Below are positions 25,848 to 34,278 of a DNA stretch of 51,315 nucleotides, piece after piece; within the stretch, counting starts at the first letter, position 1, and every line of letters begins with the position of its first letter. The notes beneath the pieces were generated by a model. The model did not search any database. It worked only from the letters and a program-made list of their open reading frames with translations, and was not told where the DNA came from. The stretch is from an uncultured Porphyromonadaceae bacterium. GTDB taxonomy: Bacteria > Bacteroidota > Bacteroidia > Bacteroidales > Muribaculaceae. Position numbers and translations under genes: made by a program. The stretch is from contig CAMWVE010000021.1 of the NCBI GenBank assembly GCA_947177685.1, positions 1 to 51,315 of the forward strand, given 5' to 3'.

Positions 25848-26957
25848 ATGCGAAGGATATTGATGCTTTTGGCGCTGTCTGCGGTTTGTTTGATTTCATA
25901 CGCCGATGAAGCAAAGAGACGGGATATCATACAGATTATTGTAAATAAAGAGTTAGGTTCTAATGCGTATGTAAATACTGTTGAGTCAAATTTTAAGGAT
26001 TCTGTGAATGTTCAGCCGTATGACTCTGTATGTATCAGACAGGCAATTAGAGCATGGAACGGGTTTATGGATTTTGCAGGTGATTTTGCTGAGTTTAAGG
26101 TGAATTTGTTCCCGAATTCTAATAAATATGATCCATCGTTATTGCCTGATGACAAGTTGGAGAAATATGAATTATATACGTCGCGTATGCGCAATAGTCT
26201 GAATGAGTATAGAAAATTGATTGAACTGGTCGGTAACTATTTGCCATATCAAACAAGAAGGGTGAATGAAACCTACGAGGTGATGAATGGTGACGGTGAA
26301 ACATTAAAATTCCGGGCTGTTTATTTCTTTAATGACAATGATGAACTCGAAAGATATTTCTGGTTCGATAAAATGAAGGAGAGGACTACCAGCGGAATGA
26401 TTGAACGAGCAAGGAAACATGATTTTCAATTTATTGAAACCGCTCTTGACAAGCTAAACATAAATTTTGATCCGGAGTTTATGACGTATCTTGTGAGTTC
26501 TGAAGATACCGGATATAATAGGGATGAAATCCAAAAAATCCAAACTCAAAGAAAAAGCCAGATTAAGAGGCAAAGTATTAAACGAAATCAAGCGCCTTCG
26601 GGAACTTCTTCCGGAGCATCTGCGAGTGGCAATCGCGTATCGGATGGATTGAATCAAAATCCGGTTAGACAAGATTACGCGCACCACGCTTCGGTGAATA
26701 ATGTTCAACAGTATGTTGTGACGAAGGAAGTGTGTGGAGCGACATATAGTGAGGATGCCATGAAGCGTTACACCAAGTTTGCTGTTTCGGATAATTACAA
26801 GGCTATAAATTATATGATAGCAAGCGGAGAACTGGTTGTTCTCAGACGAGGGCAGGTGGTAACAATGATTGATCGCGGATTCAGTTTGAGTTATATTATG
26901 TTAGCTAATGGCAGCAGGGTTTATACAGACTCGGAGAATTTGACTAAACGGGATTGA
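25848..26957 (+). CDS. Secreted protein of unknown function
   Basis: A 369-residue protein with an N-terminal signal peptide (MRRILMLLALSAVCLISYADE, cleavage near residue 19). The mature part has an alpha-helical region (30-220), then a basic, low-complexity Gln/Ser/Asn-rich linker (about 225-275, QRKSQIKRQSIKRNQ), then a 90-residue C-terminal domain (VCGATYSEDAMKRYTKFA...). No lipobox, membrane anchor or known domain is seen. It stands alone: prophage junction upstream, terminator downstream, and identical 18-bp repeats on both sides. It may be accessory DNA. Confidence 0.8.
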   Translation: MRRILMLLALSAVCLISYADEAKRRDIIQIIVNKELGSNAYVNTVESNFKDSVNVQPYDSVCIRQAIRAWNGFMDFAGDFAEFKVNLFPNSNKYDPSLLPDDKLEKYELYTSRMRNSLNEYRKLIELVGNYLPYQTRRVNETYEVMNGDGETLKFRAVYFFNDNDELERYFWFDKMKERTTSGMIERARKHDFQFIETALDKLNINFDPEFMTYLVSSEDTGYNRDEIQKIQTQRKSQIKRQSIKRNQAPSGTSSGASASGNRVSDGLNQNPVRQDYAHHASVNNVQQYVVTKEVCGATYSEDAMKRYTKFAVSDNYKAINYMIASGELVVLRRGQVVTMIDRGFSLSYIMLANGSRVYTDSENLTKRD

Positions 26958-26966
26958 ATCACACGG

Positions 26967-26984
26967 ATGGTAAGCGGACGTTCC
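26967..26984. repeat. 18-bp direct repeat, copy 2
   Basis: Second copy of ATGGTAAGCGGACGTTCC, here running into the perfect palindrome CGTTCC-GC-GGAACG (26979-26992). Confidence 0.85.
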
Positions 26985-27004
26985 GCGGAACGGCACTACA
27001 AAGA

Positions 27005-27040
27005 CCCCGTGCGGACAATCCGAGGAGTGTCCGCACGGGG
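27005..27040. terminator. Strong hairpin terminator between convergent genes
   Basis: A perfect 13-bp stem (CCCCGTGCGGACA with TGTCCGCACGGGG) and a 10-nt loop lie between the secreted-protein gene and the end of the export operon. The T-run is poor (TTGTGG), so termination relies on the stem. Confidence 0.8.
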
Positions 27041-27076
27041 TTGTGGTGACGGGAAATCAGTGGTGGTGATGGGGGA

Positions 27077-28375
27077 TCAGTTGTGGCGGTAGAATTGGAG
27101 GATGCGGGTGCGGAGGATGAATTCGTAATTAGCTTGAATTCGTTCGATGGTGGCTTTGAGGTAGGTGGTTTTGGATTGTTCGAATTCTTGTGGTGTGGCG
27201 CGACCCATTTCGTATTTTTCTTTCATTGCATCGAAGGCTTCGCGGGCGAGGTCCTCGGAGGTGAGCCCGGTGCGGAATTTCTCATGGGCTGCTACGGCTC
27301 GGTAGTATGCCTGTTGTATATCTTTATACAGGCGTGTCTCGGTGTCCTGCAGCTGCAGACGTGCGGTTACGGTCTGGACCTGTGCTTTGCGGACGCGGTT
27401 GCGTGTGGAGAAGGCGTCGAAGATGGGAATCTGGAGCGTGAAGCCGAAGTAGGTGCTGTAGTTGTCACGCATCTGGCGACCGAATGAGGCGTTGTCGTAG
27501 CCGCCGAGGTGATAGTAGCTGCTGCCGATGCCGGCGTTGAGTGACAGACGGGGTATGTAGCCGGTGCGGGCGACGCTTTCCTGTGCGAGGGCTGCCGTGA
27601 CTTCGTTCTGCGATGCAAGCAGTCCGCTGTTGGAGAGTAGGGCATCGGTGTAGACGTCGTTGACGGATGGTACTACGGGGATTTCGTCGTCGAGGGGAGC
27701 TACGTCGAAGTTGTCTATTTCGGTGAGCTGGATGAGTTGTGCGAGGTCGAGGAGTGCCAGTGTGTAGTCGTTCTGTGCGTTGGTCACCGAGAGGTGGTCC
27801 TGAGCAACCTGCGATTTTGCCTGAATGACGTTGACTTCGGCTATTTTGCCTGCATCGGCGAGCGCTTGCTGGCGTTCAAGTTCGTATTCTGACAGTCGGA
27901 CTTGTTCGCCGGCTGTGGCAAGGAGCTCGCGGCAGTAGAGGACCTGAAGGTATTGTGCTATGACGTTGAGCGTGAGGTTTTCTTTGACTGCTTCGGTGCG
28001 CAGGGCGAGTGTGCGCAGGTTTATGCGGGCATACTTGAGCTGCCGTGTCGCCTGCAATCCCTGAAACAGTGGCAGCTGCATGCCCACGCCCCACTGGAAG
28101 TTTGATGTGTTGCGGTCAGCATAGGTGTTTTCAGATGTCAGACCTCGCCCGAAGTTGAATGTCTGCGAGGCGTTTGCTGAGATAGAGGGGAGGAAGTTGT
28201 CCTTTGCCTCGGTGACATCGTATTCGCCTGACAGTTGCCGGGCTTGGGTGTTTTTGACATCGATGTTGTTCTCGATGGCGTAGTCGATGCAGTCAGTGAG
28301 TGTCCACACTTTTGCGTTTGCGACTGAACAGGCTGACAGCAGTAGTGCGGCTGAAAGAAGGAGTGTTTTTTTCAT
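27077..28375 (-). CDS. TolC-family outer membrane efflux protein
   Basis: A 432-residue outer-membrane channel of the TolC/OEP family. It has a signal peptide (MKKTLLLSAALLLSACSVANA) that contains both a signal-peptidase I site (ANA) and a lipobox-like LSAC, so the mature form is uncertain. The two internal helix-rich repeats of the family are visible: WTLTDCIDYAIENN at the start of one and an equivalent alternation after residue 230, with the conserved NFGRGL and long coiled coils. It is the last gene of the five-gene export operon and would form the exit duct for the MacA/MacB-like parts. Confidence 0.88.
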   Translation of the reverse strand: MKKTLLLSAALLLSACSVANAKVWTLTDCIDYAIENNIDVKNTQARQLSGEYDVTEAKDNFLPSISANASQTFNFGRGLTSENTYADRNTSNFQWGVGMQLPLFQGLQATRQLKYARINLRTLALRTEAVKENLTLNVIAQYLQVLYCRELLATAGEQVRLSEYELERQQALADAGKIAEVNVIQAKSQVAQDHLSVTNAQNDYTLALLDLAQLIQLTEIDNFDVAPLDDEIPVVPSVNDVYTDALLSNSGLLASQNEVTAALAQESVARTGYIPRLSLNAGIGSSYYHLGGYDNASFGRQMRDNYSTYFGFTLQIPIFDAFSTRNRVRKAQVQTVTARLQLQDTETRLYKDIQQAYYRAVAAHEKFRTGLTSEDLAREAFDAMKEKYEMGRATPQEFEQSKTTYLKATIERIQANYEFILRTRILQFYRHN

Positions 28376-28381
28376 AATCGT

Positions 28382-29476
28382 TTATTTGATTTGAGCGCCG
28401 CGGAGACGGGTGTCAGTAGTGAGGTCGCTGTTAACAATCTGGATGTTTATGCCGTCAGAGATGCCTGTGGTGACGGGTGTGCGGAGATATTCATGTTTGG
28501 CAGAGTCGGTTTCGACATATACGAATGTGCTGTCGCCGGCAAATTCGAGTATGCGTTCAGGAACTGCGAGTGCTTCGGCAGCGCGGGCGAGTACGACCGA
28601 TGCGTTTGCTGAATAGCCGGCGCGCAGGTTCATGGTGCTGTCAACGGCTATTGCAGCTTTTATTTCAAAGGTGTTGGTGCCGTTGTCATTGACTGCGATG
28701 GGTGATATTTTTTCTATGACGGCTTCGAGGTTTGAGCCAGAGATGGCGCCGATGGAGATGTGCATGGGCATCCCTTCGGAAAGCATGTCGACTTCGGTTT
28801 CGTCGATTTTACCTTTGAAAATGAGGTCAGACATGTCGGCGACCTTGGCTATGGTGGTACCGTCGTTCATGGTGTTGGCTTGGATTACGGAGCTGCCGAC
28901 CTTCACGGGTACTTCCAGCACCAGACCGGTGATTGTGGCGCGAACCAGAGTCTGGCTCTGCTGCTCGTTTTCCTTGGAGACACCTTCCTTGACAATGGAG
29001 AGGTTGTCCTCGGCAGCCTTGAGCTCCTGAAGCGCTTTGTTGTAGGCGCTCAGATCCTGCTCATATTTTTCGCGGCTTTCGAATTTCTTTTCGTAGAGGG
29101 CGCGTGTGCGTTCATATTCGAGGCGTTTCTGGTCAACGTCAAGTTGAGCCACGTTGACGCGGTTACGGGCTGATGAGAGCATGCTTTCGTCAGGGATAAT
29201 CTTGATTTTGGCGATGATGTCACCTTCCTTGATCTGGTCGCCGGGTTCCACGTTTATTTCGGCTATGATGCCTGAAACCTGAGGTTTGATTTCAATTTCG
29301 TCACGGGGCTCGATGCTGCCGGTCAGAACGGTTGTTCGCTCGATGTCGGTCACCGAGGGACTGATGGTTTCATAGATCACATCTTTGGGACGTGAGTTCA
29401 TGAAGAGGTAAACGAAAGTGCCGAGGAAAACAAGTGCGACAAGAACCCAGAGGGTGATTTTCAGGATTTTTTTCAT
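28382..29476 (-). CDS. Periplasmic adaptor of an ABC export system (MacA/HlyD-like)
   Basis: A 364-residue membrane fusion protein with one N-terminal membrane anchor (about 7-27). A biotinyl-lipoyl-like half motif follows (GIIAEINVEPGDQIKEGDIIAKI at about 70-92), then an alpha-hairpin coiled coil (100-165), the second lipoyl half (ITGLVLEVPVKVGSSV) and a beta-barrel domain to the C-terminus. It links the inner-membrane transporter to the TolC-like channel. It is 6 bp from the TolC-family gene and 25 bp from the permease upstream. Confidence 0.88.
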   Translation of the reverse strand: MKKILKITLWVLVALVFLGTFVYLFMNSRPKDVIYETISPSVTDIERTTVLTGSIEPRDEIEIKPQVSGIIAEINVEPGDQIKEGDIIAKIKIIPDESMLSSARNRVNVAQLDVDQKRLEYERTRALYEKKFESREKYEQDLSAYNKALQELKAAEDNLSIVKEGVSKENEQQSQTLVRATITGLVLEVPVKVGSSVIQANTMNDGTTIAKVADMSDLIFKGKIDETEVDMLSEGMPMHISIGAISGSNLEAVIEKISPIAVNDNGTNTFEIKAAIAVDSTMNLRAGYSANASVVLARAAEALAVPERILEFAGDSTFVYVETDSAKHEYLRTPVTTGISDGINIQIVNSDLTTDTRLRGAQIK

Positions 29477-29501
29477 TGCTTATGGTGTGAGTTGTTAAAT
29501 T

Positions 29502-30746
29502 CTATTTATCGTTCATAGCCTCTACGGGCTTTATTTTCATTGCTTTAAGCGCCGGAATCAGTCCGGCAGCCGTTCCTAGGACGGCAAATGTCAGCAGGAT
29601 TTCAACCGCAGTGGCGAATTCGAGCTGGAAGCGCGGGACAGCCACTTCGTTGGCGGTGAGCATCTGCGTGACATATAGGGCGATTGCGGCGAACACTATG
29701 CCTCCGACACCTGCAACGAGAGTCAGCAGTACCCCTTCGGAGAGAATCTGGGTGACGATGTCAGCCGGAGTGGCACCGATTGCGCGGCGGATGCCTATCT
29801 CCTGAGTGCGTTCCTTGACGATTACCCACATGATGTTGCCCACGCCTATGATGCCGGCGAGCAGCGAGCCGAAACCGACAAACAACGCCAGAATGTTCAC
29901 TCCGAGGAAAAGATTGTCTACCATCTTGAACTGCTCGGAGACGTCGAAAAAGAAGAAGGCGTTGTGGTCATCGGGGCTGATGGGGTGGTTCTTGCGCATT
30001 TCATGCTCTATTTTGCCCAAGAGCGATGACGGCGAGATTCCGTTGCGCGCCAGCATCATCAGACCGTCGACATCGTTGCCGGTGTTGAGGGCTTTCTGCA
30101 TTGTGGATGCGGGTATGATGATTGACTCGTCGATTTCGTCGCCTATCTGCACCTCAGAGGTCTGCCCGGCAACTCCCACCACCTTATAATATATGCCTGA
30201 GATGTTGACATATTTTCCGAGCGGGGATTCAGACCCGAAAAGGTCGCCTGCCACGCGCTTGCCGAGCACACATATCTTGCGCTCGTTCTTGGAGTCGGCA
30301 GCGTTGATGAATCGTCCCTGATAGATGATTGGGAGGAAAATCCGTGAATAATATTCGTCGGCGCCGGAGAGTGTAGCGGTGGTATGTTTCTTCTGGTATG
30401 CCGCAGTGATGGAAGAGGTCTGAACTGACGACACGGCTTCGAATTCCGGGATATTGGCGCGGATCAGTTCGGCGTCGATGGTTGTGGGATAAATGATTGT
30501 GCCTTTGTTGAAGCCTTTGTATGAAACGGTGAGTCGCCCGGGGAAGATCACGGCGGTGTTTGTGGCGAATCCGTCGAAATTCATCATCAGCATATCCTTG
30601 AGTCCCTGAGCGCCACCCATGAGCATGGCAAGCATGGCCGTGCCCCAGAAGATACCGAAGGCTGTGAGGAAAGTGCGCGTTTTGTTGCGCGCCAGCGTGG
30701 CACCAATCTCTTTCCAGTTTTCTATGTCAAAAACGTTTGTTTTCAT
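29502..30746 (-). CDS. MacB-type ABC transporter permease
   Basis: A 414-residue permease with the MacB layout: one N-terminal helix (LTAFGIFWGTAMLAMLMG at about 27-45), a large periplasmic MacB_PCD domain (50-275), then three C-terminal helices with the FtsX signature (VKERTQEIGIRRAIGATPADI at about 310-330). It ends KAMKIKPVEAMN, the usual tail of the family. It has no ATPase of its own and relies on the ATP-binding protein encoded two genes upstream. It is paralogous to the neighbouring permease, so the transporter may be a heterodimer. Confidence 0.88.
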   Translation of the reverse strand: MKTNVFDIENWKEIGATLARNKTRTFLTAFGIFWGTAMLAMLMGGAQGLKDMLMMNFDGFATNTAVIFPGRLTVSYKGFNKGTIIYPTTIDAELIRANIPEFEAVSSVQTSSITAAYQKKHTTATLSGADEYYSRIFLPIIYQGRFINAADSKNERKICVLGKRVAGDLFGSESPLGKYVNISGIYYKVVGVAGQTSEVQIGDEIDESIIIPASTMQKALNTGNDVDGLMMLARNGISPSSLLGKIEHEMRKNHPISPDDHNAFFFFDVSEQFKMVDNLFLGVNILALFVGFGSLLAGIIGVGNIMWVIVKERTQEIGIRRAIGATPADIVTQILSEGVLLTLVAGVGGIVFAAIALYVTQMLTANEVAVPRFQLEFATAVEILLTFAVLGTAAGLIPALKAMKIKPVEAMNDK

Positions 30747-30765
30747 AACTTTAACAGTGGGGGGG

Positions 30766-31995
30766 TTATTCGGTGCGCAGTGCTTCCACGGGTTTTACTT
30801 TGAGCGCTCTGAGTGCGGGGAACAGCCCGGCGAGGGCGCCGGCAAAAATGAGTACTAAAGTCACCTCTATGGCTATGGAAATGTCAACTGTGGGGTCCTT
30901 GATGCCATCGAATCCGCTGAACGCCACATTGAGAACCTCGGTTATCAGGATACCGAAAAAGATTCCGATGTAGCCGAAAATGCCGGTAATGGCTATACTT
31001 TCGGCGATGATTTGAGTGAGGATGTTGCGGGGCTTGGCACCGATGGCGCGGCGTATGCCAATTTCGTGTGTGCGCTCGCGGACGGAGACGAACATGATGT
31101 TGCTGACGCCTACGATTCCGGAGAGCATGGTGAAGATGCCGATAATCCATATTGCCATGTTGAGGATGCGGAGTCCGTCGCCCATCTGCAGATGCTGCGT
31201 CAGACGGTTCCACACCCACACCGCCGAGGTGTCGTCAGGGTCGAAGTCGTGGATTTGAGCAAGTGTGCGGCGTACGTCACGCTCCACGGCTTCGCCCTCC
31301 TCCATGGTGGAGACATTTCGCAAATCTACTTCCAGCTGCCGCACTTTGCCGTCGTTTCCGGTCATCATCATGGCTGTGGTAAAGGGAATGTAGGTGTCAC
31401 GGTTGAAGTCGGTTGTGAAAATACCTATGACTGTGAATGCCAGTCCGTTGCAGACTACTTTTCCGCCGATAGCTTTGGTGGAGTCAGGGAACAGCACGTC
31501 GGCATTATGCTTTTCAAGAACCATCACCTTGCGTGACTGCTGCATGTCCATGTCGTTGATGAAACGACCGGAGTGCATTTCAAAACCGCGTCGGTTGATG
31601 AGGTTGGGGTCAACGCCGCTGACGCTTCCGGTGACATAGTCCCACGAGGTGGAGACAGTAGAGGTGCCGAGCGATTTGAGCGAGGAAACACCCTCCACGC
31701 GGTCAGTGTTCTCGGAGCCGACAAGGTCGATGTCGCGCTGACGGAGCGAAATCTGACGTCCCTGCTCGTAGCCGTGATAAGGTTTGCCGGTGCGTCCGCC
31801 CCACACGGTCAGTGAGTTTGAGCCTTGACTCATCATGCTGTTGTTGAAGGAGTTGAACACACCGCGTGACATTCCTAACAGCACAATGAGCATGAAGATG
31901 CCCCAAGCGACGGAGAATCCGGTGAGGGCAGTTCGCAGTTTGCTGTTGCCCAGAGTCTGGAGTATTTCTGAAATCAGGTCGAACATGGTGGTCAA
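30766..31995 (-). CDS. MacB-type ABC transporter permease
   Basis: A 409-residue permease of the same layout as the next gene: N-terminal helix (ALTGFSVAWGIFMLIVLLG), periplasmic MacB_PCD domain, three C-terminal helices with VRERTHEIGIRRAIGAKPRNI, and the ending RALKVKPVEALRTE. Its start overlaps the end of the ATP-binding gene by 4 nt (ATGA), so the two are translationally coupled. Confidence 0.88.
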   Translation of the reverse strand: MTTMFDLISEILQTLGNSKLRTALTGFSVAWGIFMLIVLLGMSRGVFNSFNNSMMSQGSNSLTVWGGRTGKPYHGYEQGRQISLRQRDIDLVGSENTDRVEGVSSLKSLGTSTVSTSWDYVTGSVSGVDPNLINRRGFEMHSGRFINDMDMQQSRKVMVLEKHNADVLFPDSTKAIGGKVVCNGLAFTVIGIFTTDFNRDTYIPFTTAMMMTGNDGKVRQLEVDLRNVSTMEEGEAVERDVRRTLAQIHDFDPDDTSAVWVWNRLTQHLQMGDGLRILNMAIWIIGIFTMLSGIVGVSNIMFVSVRERTHEIGIRRAIGAKPRNILTQIIAESIAITGIFGYIGIFFGILITEVLNVAFSGFDGIKDPTVDISIAIEVTLVLIFAGALAGLFPALRALKVKPVEALRTE

Positions 31996-32651
31996 ACGAT
32001 AACGCCGTCGCTGATGCGGATTATACGGTTAGTCTGCTCGCCCACGCCGGGGTCGTGAGTGACAATGACGATGGTCATGCCTGAGTCAGTGTTGAGCTGG
32101 CGGAAAATACCCATCACATCGTGGGAGGTCTTGGAGTCGAGAGCGCCGGTGGGTTCGTCGGCGAGAATGATGTCAGGATTGGTGATGAGGGCGCGGGCAA
32201 TGGCAACACGCTGCTTCTGACCGCCTGAGAGTTCGCCGGGCAGATGGTGTGCGCGGTCGGCAAGCCCCATGCGTTCGAGCTGCTCCATGGCAAGCAGATT
32301 GCGCTTTTTGCGTGAAACACCCTGATAGAACAGCGGCAGCGCAACGTTTTCGAGCGCGTTTTTATAATTTATGAGGTTGAATGACTGGAACACAAAGCCG
32401 ATCATGCGGTTGCGGAGTTCGGCGGCACGGTTTTCCGAGAGGTTCTTGATGAGGGTGCCGTTGAGGTAATATTCCCCTGAGTCATAGTTGTCGAGAATTC
32501 CAAGGATGTTGAGCAACGTGGACTTTCCGGAGCCGGAGGCACCCATGATCGAAACGAGCTCGCCCTTGCGGATTTCAAGATCAATCCCTTTCAGAACATG
32601 CAGGGGCACTACTCCGGGATAGGTTTTGTTTATGTCAATCAATCGGATCAT
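31992..32651 (-). CDS. ABC transporter ATP-binding protein (MacB/LolD class)
   Basis: A 219-residue ATPase with all motifs intact: Walker A GASGSGKST (37-45), Q-loop Q89, signature LSGGQ (141-145) and Walker B ILADEPTGA (162-170), followed by the H-loop VTHD. Sequence class is that of the short ATPases paired with MacB-type permeases for mechanotransmission across the periplasm. It is the first gene of the operon. A minus-strand TAATTTTG at 32690-32683 may be its -7 box, but no -33 TTTG is present at the right spacing. The exported substrate (drug, peptide, lipoprotein) cannot be told. Confidence 0.9.
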   Translation of the reverse strand: MIRLIDINKTYPGVVPLHVLKGIDLEIRKGELVSIMGASGSGKSTLLNILGILDNYDSGEYYLNGTLIKNLSENRAAELRNRMIGFVFQSFNLINYKNALENVALPLFYQGVSRKKRNLLAMEQLERMGLADRAHHLPGELSGGQKQRVAIARALITNPDIILADEPTGALDSKTSHDVMGIFRQLNTDSGMTIVIVTHDPGVGEQTNRIIRISDGVIV

Positions 32652-32816
32652 TGCTGATGGTAAATAGTTGAAATATGTGGCGCAAAATTAACTTAATTAT
32701 GTTATCGTTGATTTTAAAATAACTTAATCTAAGACTAAATTGTGTTAAGTTTTTTCAGTTAGACGTTATTAGTGTGAAAAAAGTTACAGCGGACTTAAAA
32801 AATTTTTAATACAGTA

Positions 32817-32848
32817 TTTGCAAAATCAAACAAAAAGCGATAATTTTG
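32817..32848 (+). promoter_or_regulatory. Promoter of the structured small RNA
   Basis: TTTG (32817-32820), a 20-bp spacer and TAATTTTG (32841-32848) match the Bacteroidota consensus perfectly. It points at the RNA that ends in the terminator at 33071-33115. Confidence 0.8.
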
Positions 32849-32853
32849 TGTTA

Positions 32854-33115
32854 TTAAAGCAAGAGAGCACATCGAATACCACATCAAAGTAGATTGGGAA
32901 ACTCATCAAATTATAATGAAATACCGAGACAAGCTTAGCCGGTCAATGGCGGGCCTCGATCCCTTAGGGGATGGCACCGGAAGGTCAACCCGGAGGATTA
33001 CAAAGGTCGGCGAGCGCTCAAATCCTGTCATTCGGAGTTTCATCGCATCCTTTGATGTGGCTCTTATATGAAAGATGTGTCAAAATGCAAATTTTGACAC
33101 ATCTTTCTTTTTTTT
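32854..33115 (+). ncRNA. Structured small RNA of unassigned family, about 260 nt
   Basis: No reading frame fills 32652-33151; instead a consensus promoter is followed by a strongly paired segment and a perfect terminator. The closing stem is CCACATCAAAG (32879-32889) with CTTTGATGTGG (33050-33060), extended by AAGAG/CTCTT. Inward, ATGAAA pairs with TTTCAT (32916-32921, 33038-33043) and CCGA with TCGG, separated by a 2x2 loop. Then CCGGT/ACCGG encloses AUCCC-UUAG-GGGAU (32959-32972), and a second arm follows. A long irregular rod with its own promoter and terminator fits a 6S-type RNA or one of the Bacteroidales-specific RNA motifs such as Bacteroidales-1; I cannot decide which. It is too long and wrongly shaped for a preQ1 riboswitch although queF follows. 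Confidence 0.65.
33071..33115 (+). terminator. Terminator of the small RNA
   Basis: A perfect 16-bp stem (AAAGATGTGTCAAAAT with ATTTTGACACATCTTT), a GCAA tetraloop and CTTTTTTTT. Its inner 18 bp are identical to those of the terminator at 44976-45011. It ends 36 bp before queF. Confidence 0.92.
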
Positions 33116-33151
33116 GGTGTGCGACAGACTCAAAAACGTAACAGAATAAAG

Positions 33152-33640
33152 ATGTCGAGAACCGAAGAACAACTTGAAGGTGTCAGCCTGCTGGGCAACA
33201 CCGGGGTAAAATATCCCACGGAATATGCTCCTGAAATATTGGAGACGTTTGAGAACAAGCATCCGGAAAACGAATATGTGGTGACGTTCACCTGCCCGGA
33301 ATTCACGTCGCTCTGCCCCAAAACCGGGCAGCCTGATTTCGCGCGTATAGTCATCAGTTACATACCCCGCCGGCGGATGGTGGAGAGCAAGAGCCTGAAG
33401 CTGTATCTGTTCAGTTTCCGCAACCACGGCGATTTCCACGAAGATTGCATAAACATAATCATGAAGGACCTCGTGGCGCTGATGGAGCCTCGCTATTTAG
33501 AGGTTACGGGGCTGTTCACTCCCCGTGGCGGCATAGCCATCTATCCGTTTGCCAACTACGGCGACGCGGAGCATCAGGAAATGGTGAAGGCGCGCCGGCT
33601 GGCTGCGTTCGAGTATGGAATCAAAGCTCAGATGAAATGA
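33152..33640 (+). CDS. queF: NADPH-dependent 7-cyano-7-deazaguanine reductase (preQ1 synthase)
   Basis: A 162-residue cytosolic enzyme that reduces preQ0 to preQ1 on the queuosine pathway. The family's catalytic Cys55 and Asp62 are in [11 protein letters not shown], and the QueF motif E78-S-K-S-L-K-L-Y is complete. It is the short, YkvM-type form of QueF. ATG 33152 (MSRTEEQ) is chosen over 33119, which lies in the T-run region of the terminator upstream. Its stop overlaps the queC start (ATGA), so the two are coupled. Confidence 0.95.
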   Translation: MSRTEEQLEGVSLLGNTGVKYPTEYAPEILETFENKHPENEYVVTFTCPEFTSLCPKTGQPDFARIVISYIPRRRMVESKSLKLYLFSFRNHGDFHEDCINIIMKDLVALMEPRYLEVTGLFTPRGGIAIYPFANYGDAEHQEMVKARRLAAFEYGIKAQMK

Positions 33641-34278
33641 AGGACAGTGTGCTGATACTGTCAGGGGGTATGGACTCAACCACCCTGCTTTATGACTGCC
33701 TCGACCGGATTGCCGTGGCTGTCACGTTTGACTACGGGTCGAACCACAACCGTCGTGAAATTGAGTGCGCACGCTATCATTGCCGCAAGCTTGGCGTAGA
33801 GCATCTGGTTATTGAACTGGGTTTCATGTCAAAATATTTCAGCAGTTCGCTGCTCGAAGGAGCCGACGCTATCCCCGAAGGGAATTATGACGATGAGAAC
33901 ATGAAATCGACGGTGGTTCCGTTCCGCAACGGCATAATGCTCTCTGTTGCCGCCGGTGTCGCGGAAAGCCGAGGGCTGAAACATGTGATGATGGCAAACC
34001 ATGGCGGTGACCATGCCATTTATCCTGATTGTCGTCCGGAATTCGTACGCAACATGTCAGCTGCCATAGCTGCCGGTACCTACGACGGCATCACTCTGGT
34101 GGCACCTTACACCAATATGACCAAGGGGGAGATTGCGGTGCGCGGCGTCAGTCTTGGCGTGGATTATTCACGCACCTACAGCTGCTATAAAGGTGAGGAA
34201 AAACCGTGTGGCAAGTGTGGCACCTGCCGCGAACGTGCCGAGGCGCTGGCGTTTGCCGGTATTAAGGAAGAGGTCTAA
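33637..34278 (+). CDS. queC: 7-cyano-7-deazaguanine synthase
   Basis: A 213-residue PP-loop enzyme that turns 7-carboxy-7-deazaguanine into preQ0 with ATP and ammonia. The ATP motif is SGGMDST (9-15), and the C-terminal zinc site is visible as Cys residues in [16 protein letters not shown]. Start ATG 33637 overlaps the queF stop. Having queC next to queF puts two successive steps in one operon; queD and queE are not in the window. Its end overlaps the end of the opposite-strand glycosyltransferase by 4 bp. Confidence 0.95.
   Translation: MKDSVLILSGGMDSTTLLYDCLDRIAVAVTFDYGSNHNRREIECARYHCRKLGVEHLVIELGFMSKYFSSSLLEGADAIPEGNYDDENMKSTVVPFRNGIMLSVAAGVAESRGLKHVMMANHGGDHAIYPDCRPEFVRNMSAAIAAGTYDGITLVAPYTNMTKGEIAVRGVSLGVDYSRTYSCYKGEEKPCGKCGTCRERAEALAFAGIKEEV

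Noticed and set aside
25751-26984. The 18-bp repeats as phage attachment sites
   Set aside because: They flank a single secreted-protein gene, not the prophage; no copy lies at the left end of the phage block.
32854-33151. preQ1 riboswitch before queF
   Set aside because: The leader has its own promoter and a strong terminator, is about 260 nt and rod-shaped; the compact preQ1-I or -II fold is not seen.
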